Source: JAJPHW01 sp963799065 (GTDB taxonomy: Bacteria; Acidobacteriota; Terriglobia; Terriglobales; Acidobacteriaceae). From it: a stretch of DNA of 64,000 nt. The translations under genes and the position numbers were made by a program. The notes beneath the pieces were generated by a model, which was not told the origin of the DNA, ran no database searches, and saw only the letters and a program-made list of their open reading frames with translations. Of this stretch, positions 11,687 through 20,237 are shown piece by piece. Location: positions 1,922,001-1,986,000 of the forward strand of contig CAWCVJ010000001.1 of assembly GCA_963799065.1 (NCBI GenBank), in the 5' to 3' direction. The number at the start of each line of letters is the position of its first letter. Position 1 is the stretch's first letter.

Positions 11687-12490
11687 ATGAAATTTTGCCG
11701 TTTTATTCGGGAGGGGACGCCATTTTATGGACTCGTCGAGTCCCTGGCGGGCGAGGCCACAATCACGGGCGTGCTGGACTCGCCTCCGTGGGAGGCGGAC
11801 AAACGCTCCCCGCAAGAAATATTCTTAATGAAGTTGTCTGAAGCGACGCTGCTCGCTCCGGTGGCCCCATCCAAAATCGTTTGCGTGGGCCGCAATTATC
11901 GTGCGCACGCGGCGGAAATGGGCAATGACGTCCCCCTCGAACCGCTCATATTCTTCAAGCCTCCATCGTCAATTATCAATCCCGGCGATGACATTCGGCG
12001 GCCTAAAGAGTCGCAACGCACCGACTACGAAGGAGAACTCGCTGTCGTCATACTGCGCCCGTGCTTCAAGCTGAAGCCGGAAGAGGATGTTCGCCCGTAC
12101 ATCCTCGGCTACACCGCAGTCAACGATTTCACCGCTCGCGACCTGCAAAAGAAAGACGGCCAATGGACGCGAGCGAAGGGCTTCGATACGTTCTTTCCGG
12201 TCGGCCCAATCGTTACCGATGAGATCGATCCTTGGGCTGGAGTAAAAGTACGCACCCGAGTCAATGGCGTTCTGAAGCAGGATGGCAGCACCACCGATCT
12301 TATCTTCCCCGTCGACGCCATCATCCGTTACATCTCGAACATCATGACCCTGTTCCCTGGGGACTTGATCGCCACCGGAACGCCAGAGGGAGTCTCTCCC
12401 GTCGTTTCGGGCGATGTGGTCGCGGTCGAAGTCGAAGGCGTGGGAGTATTGACTAATCCTATCGTCGATGACAATTACGAGGAGAACTAA
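11687..12490 (+). CDS. Fumarylacetoacetate hydrolase (FAH) family protein
   Basis: 267 residues with the FAH fold. Marks are KIVCVGRNYRAHAAEMG, PLIFFKPPSSIINPGDDI, the metal-binding DYEGELAVV with its acidic residues, GYTAVNDFTARDLQ, GFDTFFPVGP and the closing TGTPEGVSPVVSGDVV. Family members hydrolyse or decarboxylate 2,4-diketo acids, or hydrate 2-keto-4-pentenoates. In non-phosphorylative sugar-acid pathways they cleave 2,4-diketo-3-deoxy acids. It follows the lyase gene by 15 bp, so it likely acts on a later intermediate of the same pathway, together with the dehydrogenases of the divergent operon. Confidence 0.85.
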   Translation: MKFCRFIREGTPFYGLVESLAGEATITGVLDSPPWEADKRSPQEIFLMKLSEATLLAPVAPSKIVCVGRNYRAHAAEMGNDVPLEPLIFFKPPSSIINPGDDIRRPKESQRTDYEGELAVVILRPCFKLKPEEDVRPYILGYTAVNDFTARDLQKKDGQWTRAKGFDTFFPVGPIVTDEIDPWAGVKVRTRVNGVLKQDGSTTDLIFPVDAIIRYISNIMTLFPGDLIATGTPEGVSPVVSGDVVAVEVEGVGVLTNPIVDDNYEEN

Positions 12491-12511
12491 CTTCCAGCTC
12501 TTCGACCAACT

Positions 12512-12981
12512 TTGTTCTATAAGAAACTGGGTCGGAGTATGCCAAACAAACACGAATGGGGTCTGAGAGCCACAAAACGGCTAGAAGCTCAGAAGCAACT
12601 CAAGTCGGAACTGCTCAAGGCTAAACTTCGTGGCGAAATAAAACACGGAGACTACCAGCTTGCGAATGACGAGTACACAAACGAAATTTCCATGATTGAA
12701 GAGCAGTTAGAACTTCTGGGATCGGGCGAGGCGAAACTGGACTCTTTCGTGAGTTTCGCTGAACTGATGCTGGTGGATGCCTTCATGCATGGCAGAAGGC
12801 CAGCGCCGAACAGCCTATCCGTGTTCAAACTTTATTGTTCCAAGACGGTTTGCTCTATGACCAACATCTCGGTTTTTTGAACACCCCTAAGCCTTCCCTC
12901 TTCAGCGTGTTGGAAGAAATCAGTCCCGAAAATGGATTGTTGGCGTCCCCGACGGGATTCGAACCCGTGTTATCGCCGTGA
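12512..12981 (+). pseudogene. Remnant of a serine recombinase C-terminus, frameshifted
   Basis: The frame from 12512 gives a helical segment like the coiled coil of large serine recombinases (KLRGEIKHGDYQLANDEY, then EISMIEEQLELLGSGEAKLD), followed by FVSFAELMLVDAFMH. At about 12790 a one-base loss shifts the frame. In the next frame the expected continuation appears: WQKASAEQ...RVQTLLFQDGLLYD, then LEEISPENGLLASPTGFEPV and a stop at 12979-12981. The catalytic N-terminal domain and zinc ribbon are absent, so the gene is both truncated and frameshifted. Its tail reads through the 3' end of tRNA-Glu, as is common for elements that integrated at a tRNA attachment site. It is a dead scar. Confidence 0.75.
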
Positions 12982-13018
12982 AAGGGCGGTGTCCTAGGCC
13001 GGGCTAGACGACGGGGAC
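12941..13018 (-). tRNA. tRNA-Glu (anticodon TTC)
   Basis: 78 bases including an encoded CCA. The acceptor arm is GTCCCCG pairing with CGGGGAC. The D arm has CTAG...CTAGGA. The anticodon loop is CTTTCAC with anticodon UUC. The T arm is CGGGTTCGAATCCCG. The outermost pair of the anticodon stem is a C-A mismatch (CCGCC against GGCGA), which is unusual for this otherwise canonical tRNA. The 3' half coincides with the end of the recombinase remnant on the other strand. Confidence 0.93.
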
Positions 13019-13110
13019 GGCTCGACTGCGCAATAGAAGAAGAACCGCGTTGCGCTCCATTTCGATGCTATCAGCCGCTTTCTGCGCTGTCAAAATCGCA
13101 TCGACAAAGA

Positions 13111-14892
13111 TCACCTGTGGTCGACCACTCCCTCCGCTTCGGCGCGCTCATACATTTCGTCAATCAATCCGCGATGCCGTTCTTCCACAGCTCGGCGCCG
13201 CAGCTTCATGCTGGCGGTCAAGGTTCCATTCTCGGCCGAGAATTCGTCCGCCACCAACAAAACCTTTTTCAGCTTTTCAAATCGCGCTAGATTTTCATTC
13301 ACCTGAGCCACAAGACCTTCATAAAAGTGTTGCACTTTCGGATTTCTCACCAGTTCTTCGCGCGACGCGAAAACCAGGTTTTGCTCGCGCGCCCAAGCCT
13401 CCAGTAAGCCGAAGTGTGGAGCGATTAAGACCGAGGGAAACTTGCGTTTCTCGCCCAACACCGCAGCCTCGGCGATCATGGAGTGATGCTTCAGGGCGCT
13501 CTCGATCGGTTGAGGCGCAATGAACTTTCCGCCGGACGTCTTAATCAAGTCTTTCTTGCGATCGGTAATGGAAAGAAATCCTTGTGCGTCAAGGTTCCCG
13601 ATGTCGCCCGTCCTGAACCAGCCATCCTCAAAGGCGGCCGCCGTTTCCTCCGGCATCTTCCAATAACTCTTGAACACCGACGGTCCCCGTACCAAGACTT
13701 CTCCGTCCTCCGCGATGCGGACTTCAACGTTCTCCAGCGGTCGCCCCACCGTCCCCAACTTGTGCGCTCGGGGAGTGTTGACGGCAATCACCGGCGAAGT
13801 TTCGGTCAGCCCGTATCCCTCATGTATCCGAATGCCAATATCCGCATACCAGCATGCAAGATCCCGGCCCAGCGGCGCCCCACCCGAGATAAAGCAGTTG
13901 GCTCGCCCTCCCATCCCGGCCCGCACCTTCGAGAACAGAAGCCGGTCGGCAAAATTCCACGCCATCGAATTCGGTCTCTCTCCAGCGAGGGTCTCGGCGC
14001 GATGCCCTCGACCCACTGAAAGCGCCCACCGATAGATCAAGTTTGCGGGAAATGACTTAGCCTTCTGATCGATTTGCGCGTAAACCTTTTCATAGAGCCG
14101 GGGCACGCCCACGAAGATCGTGGGACGAACCTCTTGCAGCGCCCGCGGCAGAAGGTCAAGCGACGGGATGTAGGCCAGCGTGGCTCCGCGATAGAGCAGC
14201 GCGAAATCTACGTGTCTGGCCGTAACGTGGGAAAGCGGCAGAAAAGAGATCGCAACATCACCTTCCCCGACCGTGAACCAATGCAGCGAATAAGCGATGT
14301 TGGACGCCAAATTTTCGTGCGTGAGCATCACCCCTTTTGGAACCCCGGTGGTACCAGACGTATAGATGATCGTGGCAAGATCGGATGCCTGGACCTGCCC
14401 GGCCAGCTTTTCGAGTTCGGCGTCCCGTACCTCGGATGCATCCATGGGCAGGCTCGACATCAAGATCGCATCGGCACTCGGCACGTCATCCATAACCACC
14501 ACGTGCGCCACGCTGCTCTGTCCCCGGATCGACCGCACTTTCTCCAACTGCGTCTGCGTTGACAGAAAAATGGCTCTCGATCCGGAGTCGACGAGTATGT
14601 GCGCCGTCTGTTCGGCAGTCAATGTCCCATAAATTGGAACGGTGGCCGCTCCCAGGATTTGGCAGGCAAAGTCCGCGATTGTCCATTCTGGACGATTCTC
14701 TGCCAGAATCGCCACCCGGTCACCGTGCCCCACTCCCCAACCCCGCAGAGCGCGGGCGCTGGCCATCACACGGGCGTAGAATTCATCGCTTGAAATCGAG
14801 CGCCAATGGGAAGGCTGCGGATCCATCATGAGAGCACGGTTCCGCCGCTCCACAATGGAAAAGAAAATGTCGTTGAGGGTACGCAGGTTCAT
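13111..14892 (-). CDS. Long-chain acyl-CoA synthetase (AMP-forming)
   Basis: About 593 residues from the ATG of MNLRTLNDIFF. The frame is open further upstream, but no ribosome site supports an earlier start. The adenylate-forming signature IIYTSGTTGVPKGVMLTHENL is clear, followed by the region around GYGLTETSPVIAVN, and by WFRTGDIGNLDAQGFLSITDRKKDLIKTSGGKFI with the conserved Asp, Arg and hinge Lys of the C-terminal domain. It activates a fatty acid to acyl-AMP and then acyl-CoA at the membrane. The monocistronic context, between two tRNA genes, gives no pathway hint. Confidence 0.9.
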   Translation of the reverse strand: MNLRTLNDIFFSIVERRNRALMMDPQPSHWRSISSDEFYARVMASARALRGWGVGHGDRVAILAENRPEWTIADFACQILGAATVPIYGTLTAEQTAHILVDSGSRAIFLSTQTQLEKVRSIRGQSSVAHVVVMDDVPSADAILMSSLPMDASEVRDAELEKLAGQVQASDLATIIYTSGTTGVPKGVMLTHENLASNIAYSLHWFTVGEGDVAISFLPLSHVTARHVDFALLYRGATLAYIPSLDLLPRALQEVRPTIFVGVPRLYEKVYAQIDQKAKSFPANLIYRWALSVGRGHRAETLAGERPNSMAWNFADRLLFSKVRAGMGGRANCFISGGAPLGRDLACWYADIGIRIHEGYGLTETSPVIAVNTPRAHKLGTVGRPLENVEVRIAEDGEVLVRGPSVFKSYWKMPEETAAAFEDGWFRTGDIGNLDAQGFLSITDRKKDLIKTSGGKFIAPQPIESALKHHSMIAEAAVLGEKRKFPSVLIAPHFGLLEAWAREQNLVFASREELVRNPKVQHFYEGLVAQVNENLARFEKLKKVLLVADEFSAENGTLTASMKLRRRAVEERHRGLIDEMYERAEAEGVVDHR

Positions 14893-15015
14893 GCCGTAAT
14901 CTATCGGTTGCCCAAACTCTACCGCGTCCCCACGCCGGGTACAACTCTCGCGCCTCTGCCCAGTCAACATCCGCACGAAGTTTGACGCGCCCTCACCACG
15001 TTGTTAAACTCAAGA

Positions 15016-15092
<77 letters not shown>

Positions 15093-15139
15093 AACAAGCC
15101 ACGGTACATGTGCTCCGTACGTTTGCTGTGTGCTGCTCC

Positions 15140-16150
15140 TCACTCCCCTGCCAGTAGCTGAAGCGCCCGGTTTCGGATCGGAGATTTTCCTGTCGCCCGT
15201 CTGACGTCTTGGATTAACCTCACGCCATAGCTCACGGCAGCCCAGATGACAAGCACCGCCGACCAGCTCAGCGTGATCCATCGCTCATAGGCCGCGATAT
15301 CGTTCGGAGTAAGACTTTCCCCGCTCACAATCACGAACGTTCCGCCCGTAAGCCAGATCGCCAGCAGGGGGCAGACCACGAGCAATCCCAGGGAATCGGC
15401 AATCGCGCGCATCGCCGCTCGAGGGCGCGTCCATAGGGGATGAAAGGCATTGAACCCGGCGATCGCGCTTTGGGCCGCCGCCAGAACCAGAACCGGCCAG
15501 AAGAAGACATGCTCGATTACGGGTGCAGGCTTCACATCCAGGCTTGGAATCACTGGGGCATGTAACAAATCAATCCACCAAAGGAGGAGGACAAAGTTCC
15601 ACAAGAACTCTCCCATGGAAGTGCTGCGTGGCACACGATTGAGATCGCGCAACGGGCGGACTCTGGGCCGACGCGCGGAATTCACCAATCCCGAGCCCGC
15701 GTGGTAGTGTTCGAGCAAGGCGAAGATTCCGGTGACCACGGCGAAGTTGACCAGGAACGCGCGGAAGAAGGGATCCAACGCCGCTTCGATTGCAGGGTGT
15801 AGCTGGCCGCCGCCACCGAAGGAAGCGAAAATCTGGAGAGCAATCCCGATGATCAGCCAAGGAGCGAAGACATACGTCCACACCAGCTTGAGCACAAACC
15901 AATACATGGGAAACAACGCCGGGCCAATCAATGACCGCTGCGGCAAATAGCGCTGCGCGACCTGCATGGGAGGGCCAAACTTTTGCAGCAAATCAGCCAT
16001 CTCAGCGTCGTTCAGCGGGCGCTGCAGCGAGGCCTCCTTCTCCTCGACTTGGGAGTGCAACTCCTCCGACAACTCGGCGAGAATATCGTCTCGCTGTGCC
16101 TTGGGCAGCCAAAATCTCACTTGTTTCAAGTAACGATGCAGTGCTTCCAT
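15140..16150 (-). CDS. HAAS-type multi-spanning membrane protein paired with PadR
   Basis: 336 residues. The N-terminal ~80 residues (LPKAQRDDILAELSEELHSQVEEKEASLQRPLNDAEMADLLQKFG) match the helical HAAS-like domain often found beside PadR regulators. Several hydrophobic helices follow (for example PMYWFVLKLVWTYVFAPWLIIGIALQIF and FLWNFVLLLWWIDLLHAPVI) through the C-terminus. It lies 27 bp downstream of the PadR gene in the same operon. By family knowledge, the pair forms a PadR-regulated membrane stress or permeability module. The actual function is unknown. Confidence 0.75.
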   Translation of the reverse strand: MEALHRYLKQVRFWLPKAQRDDILAELSEELHSQVEEKEASLQRPLNDAEMADLLQKFGPPMQVAQRYLPQRSLIGPALFPMYWFVLKLVWTYVFAPWLIIGIALQIFASFGGGGQLHPAIEAALDPFFRAFLVNFAVVTGIFALLEHYHAGSGLVNSARRPRVRPLRDLNRVPRSTSMGEFLWNFVLLLWWIDLLHAPVIPSLDVKPAPVIEHVFFWPVLVLAAAQSAIAGFNAFHPLWTRPRAAMRAIADSLGLLVVCPLLAIWLTGGTFVIVSGESLTPNDIAAYERWITLSWSAVLVIWAAVSYGVRLIQDVRRATGKSPIRNRALQLLAGE

Positions 16151-16177
16151 GAATTGCTCCTTACGTAGAATTCGCCT

Positions 16178-16531
16178 TTAGTCTTCGTGAGCGAGAATGC
16201 GCTTCACCGACGCGTTCAGACTTTCCCACTCTCCCCGCAGCCGCTTGAGCATCTTCTTGCCGTCAGCGGACAGCCGATAAAAGCGCTTGTTACGCTTATC
16301 CTCTTCGCGCCACTGGCTGACTAAAAGCCCTTGGCTTTCCAGTCTTCGCAACAGCGGATAGAGCGTGCCTTCATCGATCTCCAATCCGTCGTCAGCCAGC
16401 GCCTTGCGCAGCGTGTAACCATAACGCTCCTCCCGCAGCTGCCCCAGGACAGCCACAATCAGGCTTCCGCGGCGAAGTTCCAGCCGAAGGTTCTCGTATA
16501 AGTCCACGTTATTCTCTTGGCTATTCGTCAT
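16178..16531 (-). CDS. PadR-family transcriptional regulator
   Basis: About 117 residues with the PadR winged helix: LRRGSLIVAVLGQLREERYGYTLRKAL, EIDEGTLYPLLRRLESQGLLVSQWREEDKRNKRFYRLSADGKKML, then a short dimerisation helix. ATG 16531 is given as the start. An in-frame GTG at 16507 with AAGAGA about 7 bases upstream is an equally good candidate, because the strong promoter just upstream leaves only about 10 nt of leader before the ATG. It is the first gene of a two-gene operon with the membrane protein and is likely autoregulated through the dyad in its promoter. Confidence 0.88.
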   Translation of the reverse strand: MTNSQENNVDLYENLRLELRRGSLIVAVLGQLREERYGYTLRKALADDGLEIDEGTLYPLLRRLESQGLLVSQWREEDKRNKRFYRLSADGKKMLKRLRGEWESLNASVKRILAHED

Positions 16532-16537
16532 ACAGTA

Positions 16538-16576
16538 TGTGATACACACTATACGTCACACAGTCTTCATCGTCAA
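16538..16576 (-). promoter_or_regulatory. padR promoter with internal dyad
   Basis: Read leftward, TTGACG (16571-16576), a 17-bp spacer and TATAGT (16548-16553) form a near-consensus sigma-70 promoter. The inverted repeat TGTG-ATA-CACA (16538-16548) starts at the edge of the -10 box and covers the expected transcription start. That is a typical place for autorepression by PadR. Confidence 0.65.
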
Positions 16577-16626
16577 GAACTTTCTTCGCGCGGGATTGAC
16601 TCGTGGCAGAAGTGTTGTGCGGAGGC

Positions 16627-18492
16627 TTACTTCGTCAACGGTTTGAGGATTTCGCTCAATAAATCCGGACCATCCGCGCGTTCCAGGTGCGGCTGCCGGA
16701 TACCGTCGTGATAAGGGATCGAGTAAGTCTTGAAGAATTGTGCATTCTCAATCAGCAGATCGACCGGTTGCTTATTCATCTTGGAATCGACGAGCGCTTC
16801 TTGTAGAAGATCGTTGGACCAAGCCCGCCCATCGATTGCGATCAACTTCATCCCCGGCCCAACCCCGGCAGCGTAAGCTGGGGATCCATGTATCACGTCG
16901 ATGATGTCGCCGGTTTCTTTTCTGACCGCAAAGCCGAGAGAATAGTACACGTTGACTGTCTTGCTCACCTTCTCGCCTGTGTGAAGAATGACATTGGGCT
17001 GATCGTTATAGATCAACCGCCAGCCGCCTCGTTCGACGCCGCCCAGCGGCGCCCCAGTGGTGACCGCTCTGACACGTTCGTTCAAGAGCTTCGCCCAGTC
17101 ATAGGGCGTGACCTGATTCAGTGTGTTGACCACGTCGTCGAAAGTGTATGGAACAACCTTCGGTGGCCCACTTTCACCGCCATGAAATAGGCGGCAGAAA
17201 TCATTAAGCGATTTCTTCCCCTGCGTTTGCTGGCGAATGATCGTGTCGACTTCGAGCCAGATGAGTTCGCCTTCGGGATAATAATCGAGACTACGACGCC
17301 AACTCTGCCACTGCGGACCTTCCAGTCGCAAAATCTGCACCGATCGAGCCGTATCCTCGAGCGGACGCCACGTGCGTCCCGCACGATGGTCGAGCATGGC
17401 GGCGGTGGCCGCGAGACCCTCGCGATACTGCTCGGGCGTTAACAGGCCGGAACGCTCGGCCAGCAACATGCCCAAATAATCGGTCAGCCCCTCATAAACC
17501 CAGAGCAGATCGCCCACCATCGGCTCCTGATAATTCGGCGTCGCGAGTCCGGCAGGACGGCGATATTTTCCATTCCATGAGTGGGTGAATTCATGAGGAA
17601 GAAGATCGGTGTCCAGCAAGCGCAGATCAGGATCAAGCAGCGCTCGCTCACTCGTGCTGTTGTCGCTGGATTGATGATGCTCGAGACCGTGGTGTCCGGC
17701 TTCGTCGCTGAGTGTAAGCAGAAAATGATATTCGTTGTAATGGCGCGCGCCGAAGAGCGCGCCCGTCTCGGCTACCAGCTTGCGATAAGCCGCTTCATCG
17801 GCGGCGGACATGGCGAGATCGTCTTCGCTCTCCGCGACCATGTCGATGTAATGCGCGGGAGTCTCGCCCGGCTTGGTCAATTCGATCCGGCGATAATGAT
17901 CGCCTGCGATAAGCGGTGAGTCGACAAGGGTAGTGAGTGAGACGGGATTGAAAGTTTGAGCGGCACCGTCACCCGATGCGGCGCTCCCCTTCTGCGTAAG
18001 CGCAGTCGCGAACTTCCATCCGGCTGGTAGCTCTACCGACGGACTCACTTGCACATCGTCCGAATTCGCACCCTGGGGATAAAGCAAAACCTGATTCCAG
18101 TTCAAATCAAGCACGTTCGTCGTCGCGGCAGGACCGCTAGCACCCGCACTTCCCTCGTTGCTGATCGCGTCGAGAGAAACACGGAGCTCGGTCGCACCCT
18201 GAGGTACGGTCACATGAAAGGCATACATATCGATGGGATCGCGCTCCCACGGCACGGTTTGGCCGTTAGCCTCCATCTTTATTCCGGTCAGGTTGGCGAT
18301 CGGTCCTGAGGGACGATGATTGCCTGGAATCCACTTGGGGTAGACGAGTGTCATCAAGCCGGGCTTCGCTGGAATGACAAGCCGAGAGTGATAGAGGTTG
18401 CGCGGCGCGTCCGTCAGATCGACTGAAAGTTGGATGGTTTGGGCGCTGGCGCAGGTCGCGACAAGGCAGGTGAGCAAAAAGAAATAGCGCAA
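16627..18492 (-). CDS. M61-family (glycyl aminopeptidase-like) secreted metallopeptidase with PDZ domain
   Basis: 621 residues with an N-terminal signal peptide (MRYFFLLTCLVATCASAQ). An N-terminal beta domain is followed by the gluzincin catalytic core: zinc motif HEFTHSWNGK and, downstream, the Glu ligand in VYEGLTDYLGML. A C-terminal PDZ-like region is visible around FAVRKETGDIIDVIHGSPAYAAGVGPGMKLIAIDG. M61 enzymes cleave N-terminal Gly or Ala from peptides. The signal peptide places this one in the periplasm or outside. It is monocistronic. Confidence 0.88.
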   Translation of the reverse strand: MRYFFLLTCLVATCASAQTIQLSVDLTDAPRNLYHSRLVIPAKPGLMTLVYPKWIPGNHRPSGPIANLTGIKMEANGQTVPWERDPIDMYAFHVTVPQGATELRVSLDAISNEGSAGASGPAATTNVLDLNWNQVLLYPQGANSDDVQVSPSVELPAGWKFATALTQKGSAASGDGAAQTFNPVSLTTLVDSPLIAGDHYRRIELTKPGETPAHYIDMVAESEDDLAMSAADEAAYRKLVAETGALFGARHYNEYHFLLTLSDEAGHHGLEHHQSSDNSTSERALLDPDLRLLDTDLLPHEFTHSWNGKYRRPAGLATPNYQEPMVGDLLWVYEGLTDYLGMLLAERSGLLTPEQYREGLAATAAMLDHRAGRTWRPLEDTARSVQILRLEGPQWQSWRRSLDYYPEGELIWLEVDTIIRQQTQGKKSLNDFCRLFHGGESGPPKVVPYTFDDVVNTLNQVTPYDWAKLLNERVRAVTTGAPLGGVERGGWRLIYNDQPNVILHTGEKVSKTVNVYYSLGFAVRKETGDIIDVIHGSPAYAAGVGPGMKLIAIDGRAWSNDLLQEALVDSKMNKQPVDLLIENAQFFKTYSIPYHDGIRQPHLERADGPDLLSEILKPLTK

Positions 18493-18540
18493 TGTAGGCA
18501 GGCTCCCGCGGAAAAACTCCGCACGAGGACTTTAAAGTAG

Positions 18541-18650
18541 AAGGCTGCACGGGTGCAAACGGCTTGCGGGCGAGGGCGCCCGCGCCACACCGACTCAAAA
18601 AGAACACCCCACCCCACTCGCAAACTTCTCGAAAAGGGTGGGGCATCCCC
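18541..18650. repeat. REP-like intergenic hairpin unit
   Basis: The gap contains two nested inverted repeats: GCGGGCG..CGCCCGC around 18567-18585, and CCCCACCC...GGGTGGGG flanking about 20 bases near 18605-18645. The sequence resembles a dispersed acidobacterial palindromic unit, judged from memory of its typical wording in related genomes and not by a search. Read leftward the second hairpin is followed by a T-rich stretch, so it may also terminate the glutamine synthetase transcript. Confidence 0.4.
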
Positions 18651-18675
18651 CCTACTTACTTGTACGGACGCCAGC

Positions 18676-20106
18676 CTAAAACAGATTCCAGGTGAACTGG
18701 TTATAAACTTCGTGGTGGTATTGCACCTCGGGTGCCTTCACGAACGTACCCAGCGCGCGTGGACAGCGATCGGCCGCGGCCTGCTTCAAGTCCGCATAGC
18801 GGCCTTTCACGTCGTCGCCGAGAATCTTCGTCGTCCACTTGCCGGCGCGGAAGTTTTCCAGCGCGGTGTAAATGTTGTCGGGCAGGTAGCGCTGTGCCTG
18901 ACGCAGGTTGGCGATCTTCGACGTATCGCCGTCGATTCCGCTGCTGAAGATGGAATAGAGCACCATATAAGGATTCGCGTCCGGCGCGACCGACCTAACT
19001 TCGACTCGCATGCTCTTGTCATTTCCGATCGGAATGCGCACCATCGACCCGCGGTCGGTGGCCGAAGCCTTTATCTGATTCGGCGCTTCAAAGTGCGGAT
19101 CGAGCCGGCGATAGGAATTCACGCTGGCGTTGAGCAACAGGCAAATGTCGTTGGCATGGGTCAGAATGCGATCGACGAACGACCATCCTATCTTGCTGAG
19201 TTTTTCTTCTCCCTTGGGATCCCAGAAAAGGTTCTTGCCGCCTTTGCTGATCGAAACATTAGTGTGCATGCCATTGCCGTTCACGCCGACAACCGGCTTG
19301 GGCAGAAACGACGCCGTCATCCCCATCTTGGTCGCGACCTGACGACAGATAAGTTTGTAAAGCTGAATCTGGTCGGCGGCGGCGAGCACTTCGCCGTATC
19401 CGTAATTGATTTCGAATTGCGACGGCGCAACTTCCGGGTGATCTTTTTCATTCTGAAAACCCATCGCACGCTGCACTTCCGCAGTTGTATCAATAAACGC
19501 GCGCAACGGATCGCCGGGCAGCGAGTGATAGTATCCGCCGGTGTTGACGTAATCGAACTTCAGCGTTTGATGATAGCCCTGCTCGGCGTCGACGCCTTGA
19601 AAGAGGAAACCTTCAATTTCGTTGGCCGCGTTAAGGGTGTAGCCCTCTTTCTTGTACAAGTTGTCGGCAAAATTCTTGAGCACGCCGCGAATATCGGCGG
19701 AGTATGCGGTGCCGTTCTTGTCGATGACTTCGCCGAACACGAGCACTTTGCCCGATCCGAAGAAGTCCGCCGGCGCCCAGTAAAACGCGCTCCAGTCGAT
19801 CCCCAAGCGCAAATCGCTTTCGCGCTGCGCGGTAAATCCTCGGATCGACGAGCCGTCGAACGTGAGATTGTCATAGCTCTTCACCAGAAATTTCTTGTCA
19901 TAGTCGAGCATGTGCAGGCGGCCTTCGAGGTCGCTGAAGAGCACAGTCACGGCCTTGATGCGCTTTTCGTCGGTCAGATACTTCAGGCGTTCTTCCTGAA
20001 TTTTATGAGCAGCGACGCGCTTCCTGCGCTGTTCCTTGGCGTGCAAGTTCAGTTCTTCAAGTTCGTCATACGAGAGCGCCAGAAAATTACGCAGTTCGTT
20101 AGCCAT
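18676..20106 (-). CDS. glnA: Glutamine synthetase (type I-like)
   Basis: 476 residues. ATG 20106 is chosen for its AGGAGA ribosome site. Catalytic blocks are present: DGSSIRGF in the beta-grasp region, NEIEGF (metal Glu), APSQFEINYGYGE, NGNGMHTNVS (variant of N-G-S-G-M-H), NSYRRLDPHFEAPNQI and RVEVRSVAPDANPY. It makes glutamine from glutamate, ammonia and ATP. The C-terminus lacks the NLY(D/E)LP adenylylation loop typical of GS-I beta enzymes and ends in an unusual aromatic tail (YNQFTWNLF), so control by GlnE-type adenylylation is unlikely. It is monocistronic, with no nitrogen regulatory gene nearby. Confidence 0.88.
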   Translation of the reverse strand: MANELRNFLALSYDELEELNLHAKEQRRKRVAAHKIQEERLKYLTDEKRIKAVTVLFSDLEGRLHMLDYDKKFLVKSYDNLTFDGSSIRGFTAQRESDLRLGIDWSAFYWAPADFFGSGKVLVFGEVIDKNGTAYSADIRGVLKNFADNLYKKEGYTLNAANEIEGFLFQGVDAEQGYHQTLKFDYVNTGGYYHSLPGDPLRAFIDTTAEVQRAMGFQNEKDHPEVAPSQFEINYGYGEVLAAADQIQLYKLICRQVATKMGMTASFLPKPVVGVNGNGMHTNVSISKGGKNLFWDPKGEEKLSKIGWSFVDRILTHANDICLLLNASVNSYRRLDPHFEAPNQIKASATDRGSMVRIPIGNDKSMRVEVRSVAPDANPYMVLYSIFSSGIDGDTSKIANLRQAQRYLPDNIYTALENFRAGKWTTKILGDDVKGRYADLKQAAADRCPRALGTFVKAPEVQYHHEVYNQFTWNLF

Positions 20107-20237
20107 GAGTCTCCTTTGAAGTTGTCGATGAAATATGGGCGAAACAGGATTGTAACAATCGAAAAGGGTAGCGTCCAAGGGCGCGGGTAAGCCAATCAAA
20201 AAAGCTGATGGGGGCGATTGGAAGATTTTATGTGGCC

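Noticed and set aside
12941..12981. Protein tail SPTGFEPV as a real recombinase C-terminus
   Set aside because: These residues come from reading the tRNA-Glu 3' half on the wrong strand, a common artefact of tRNA-site integrations.
18553..20190. 545-residue open frame on the + strand across glutamine synthetase
   Set aside because: Exactly antisense to a clear glutamine synthetase; composition is the usual high-GC shadow and no ribosome site is present.
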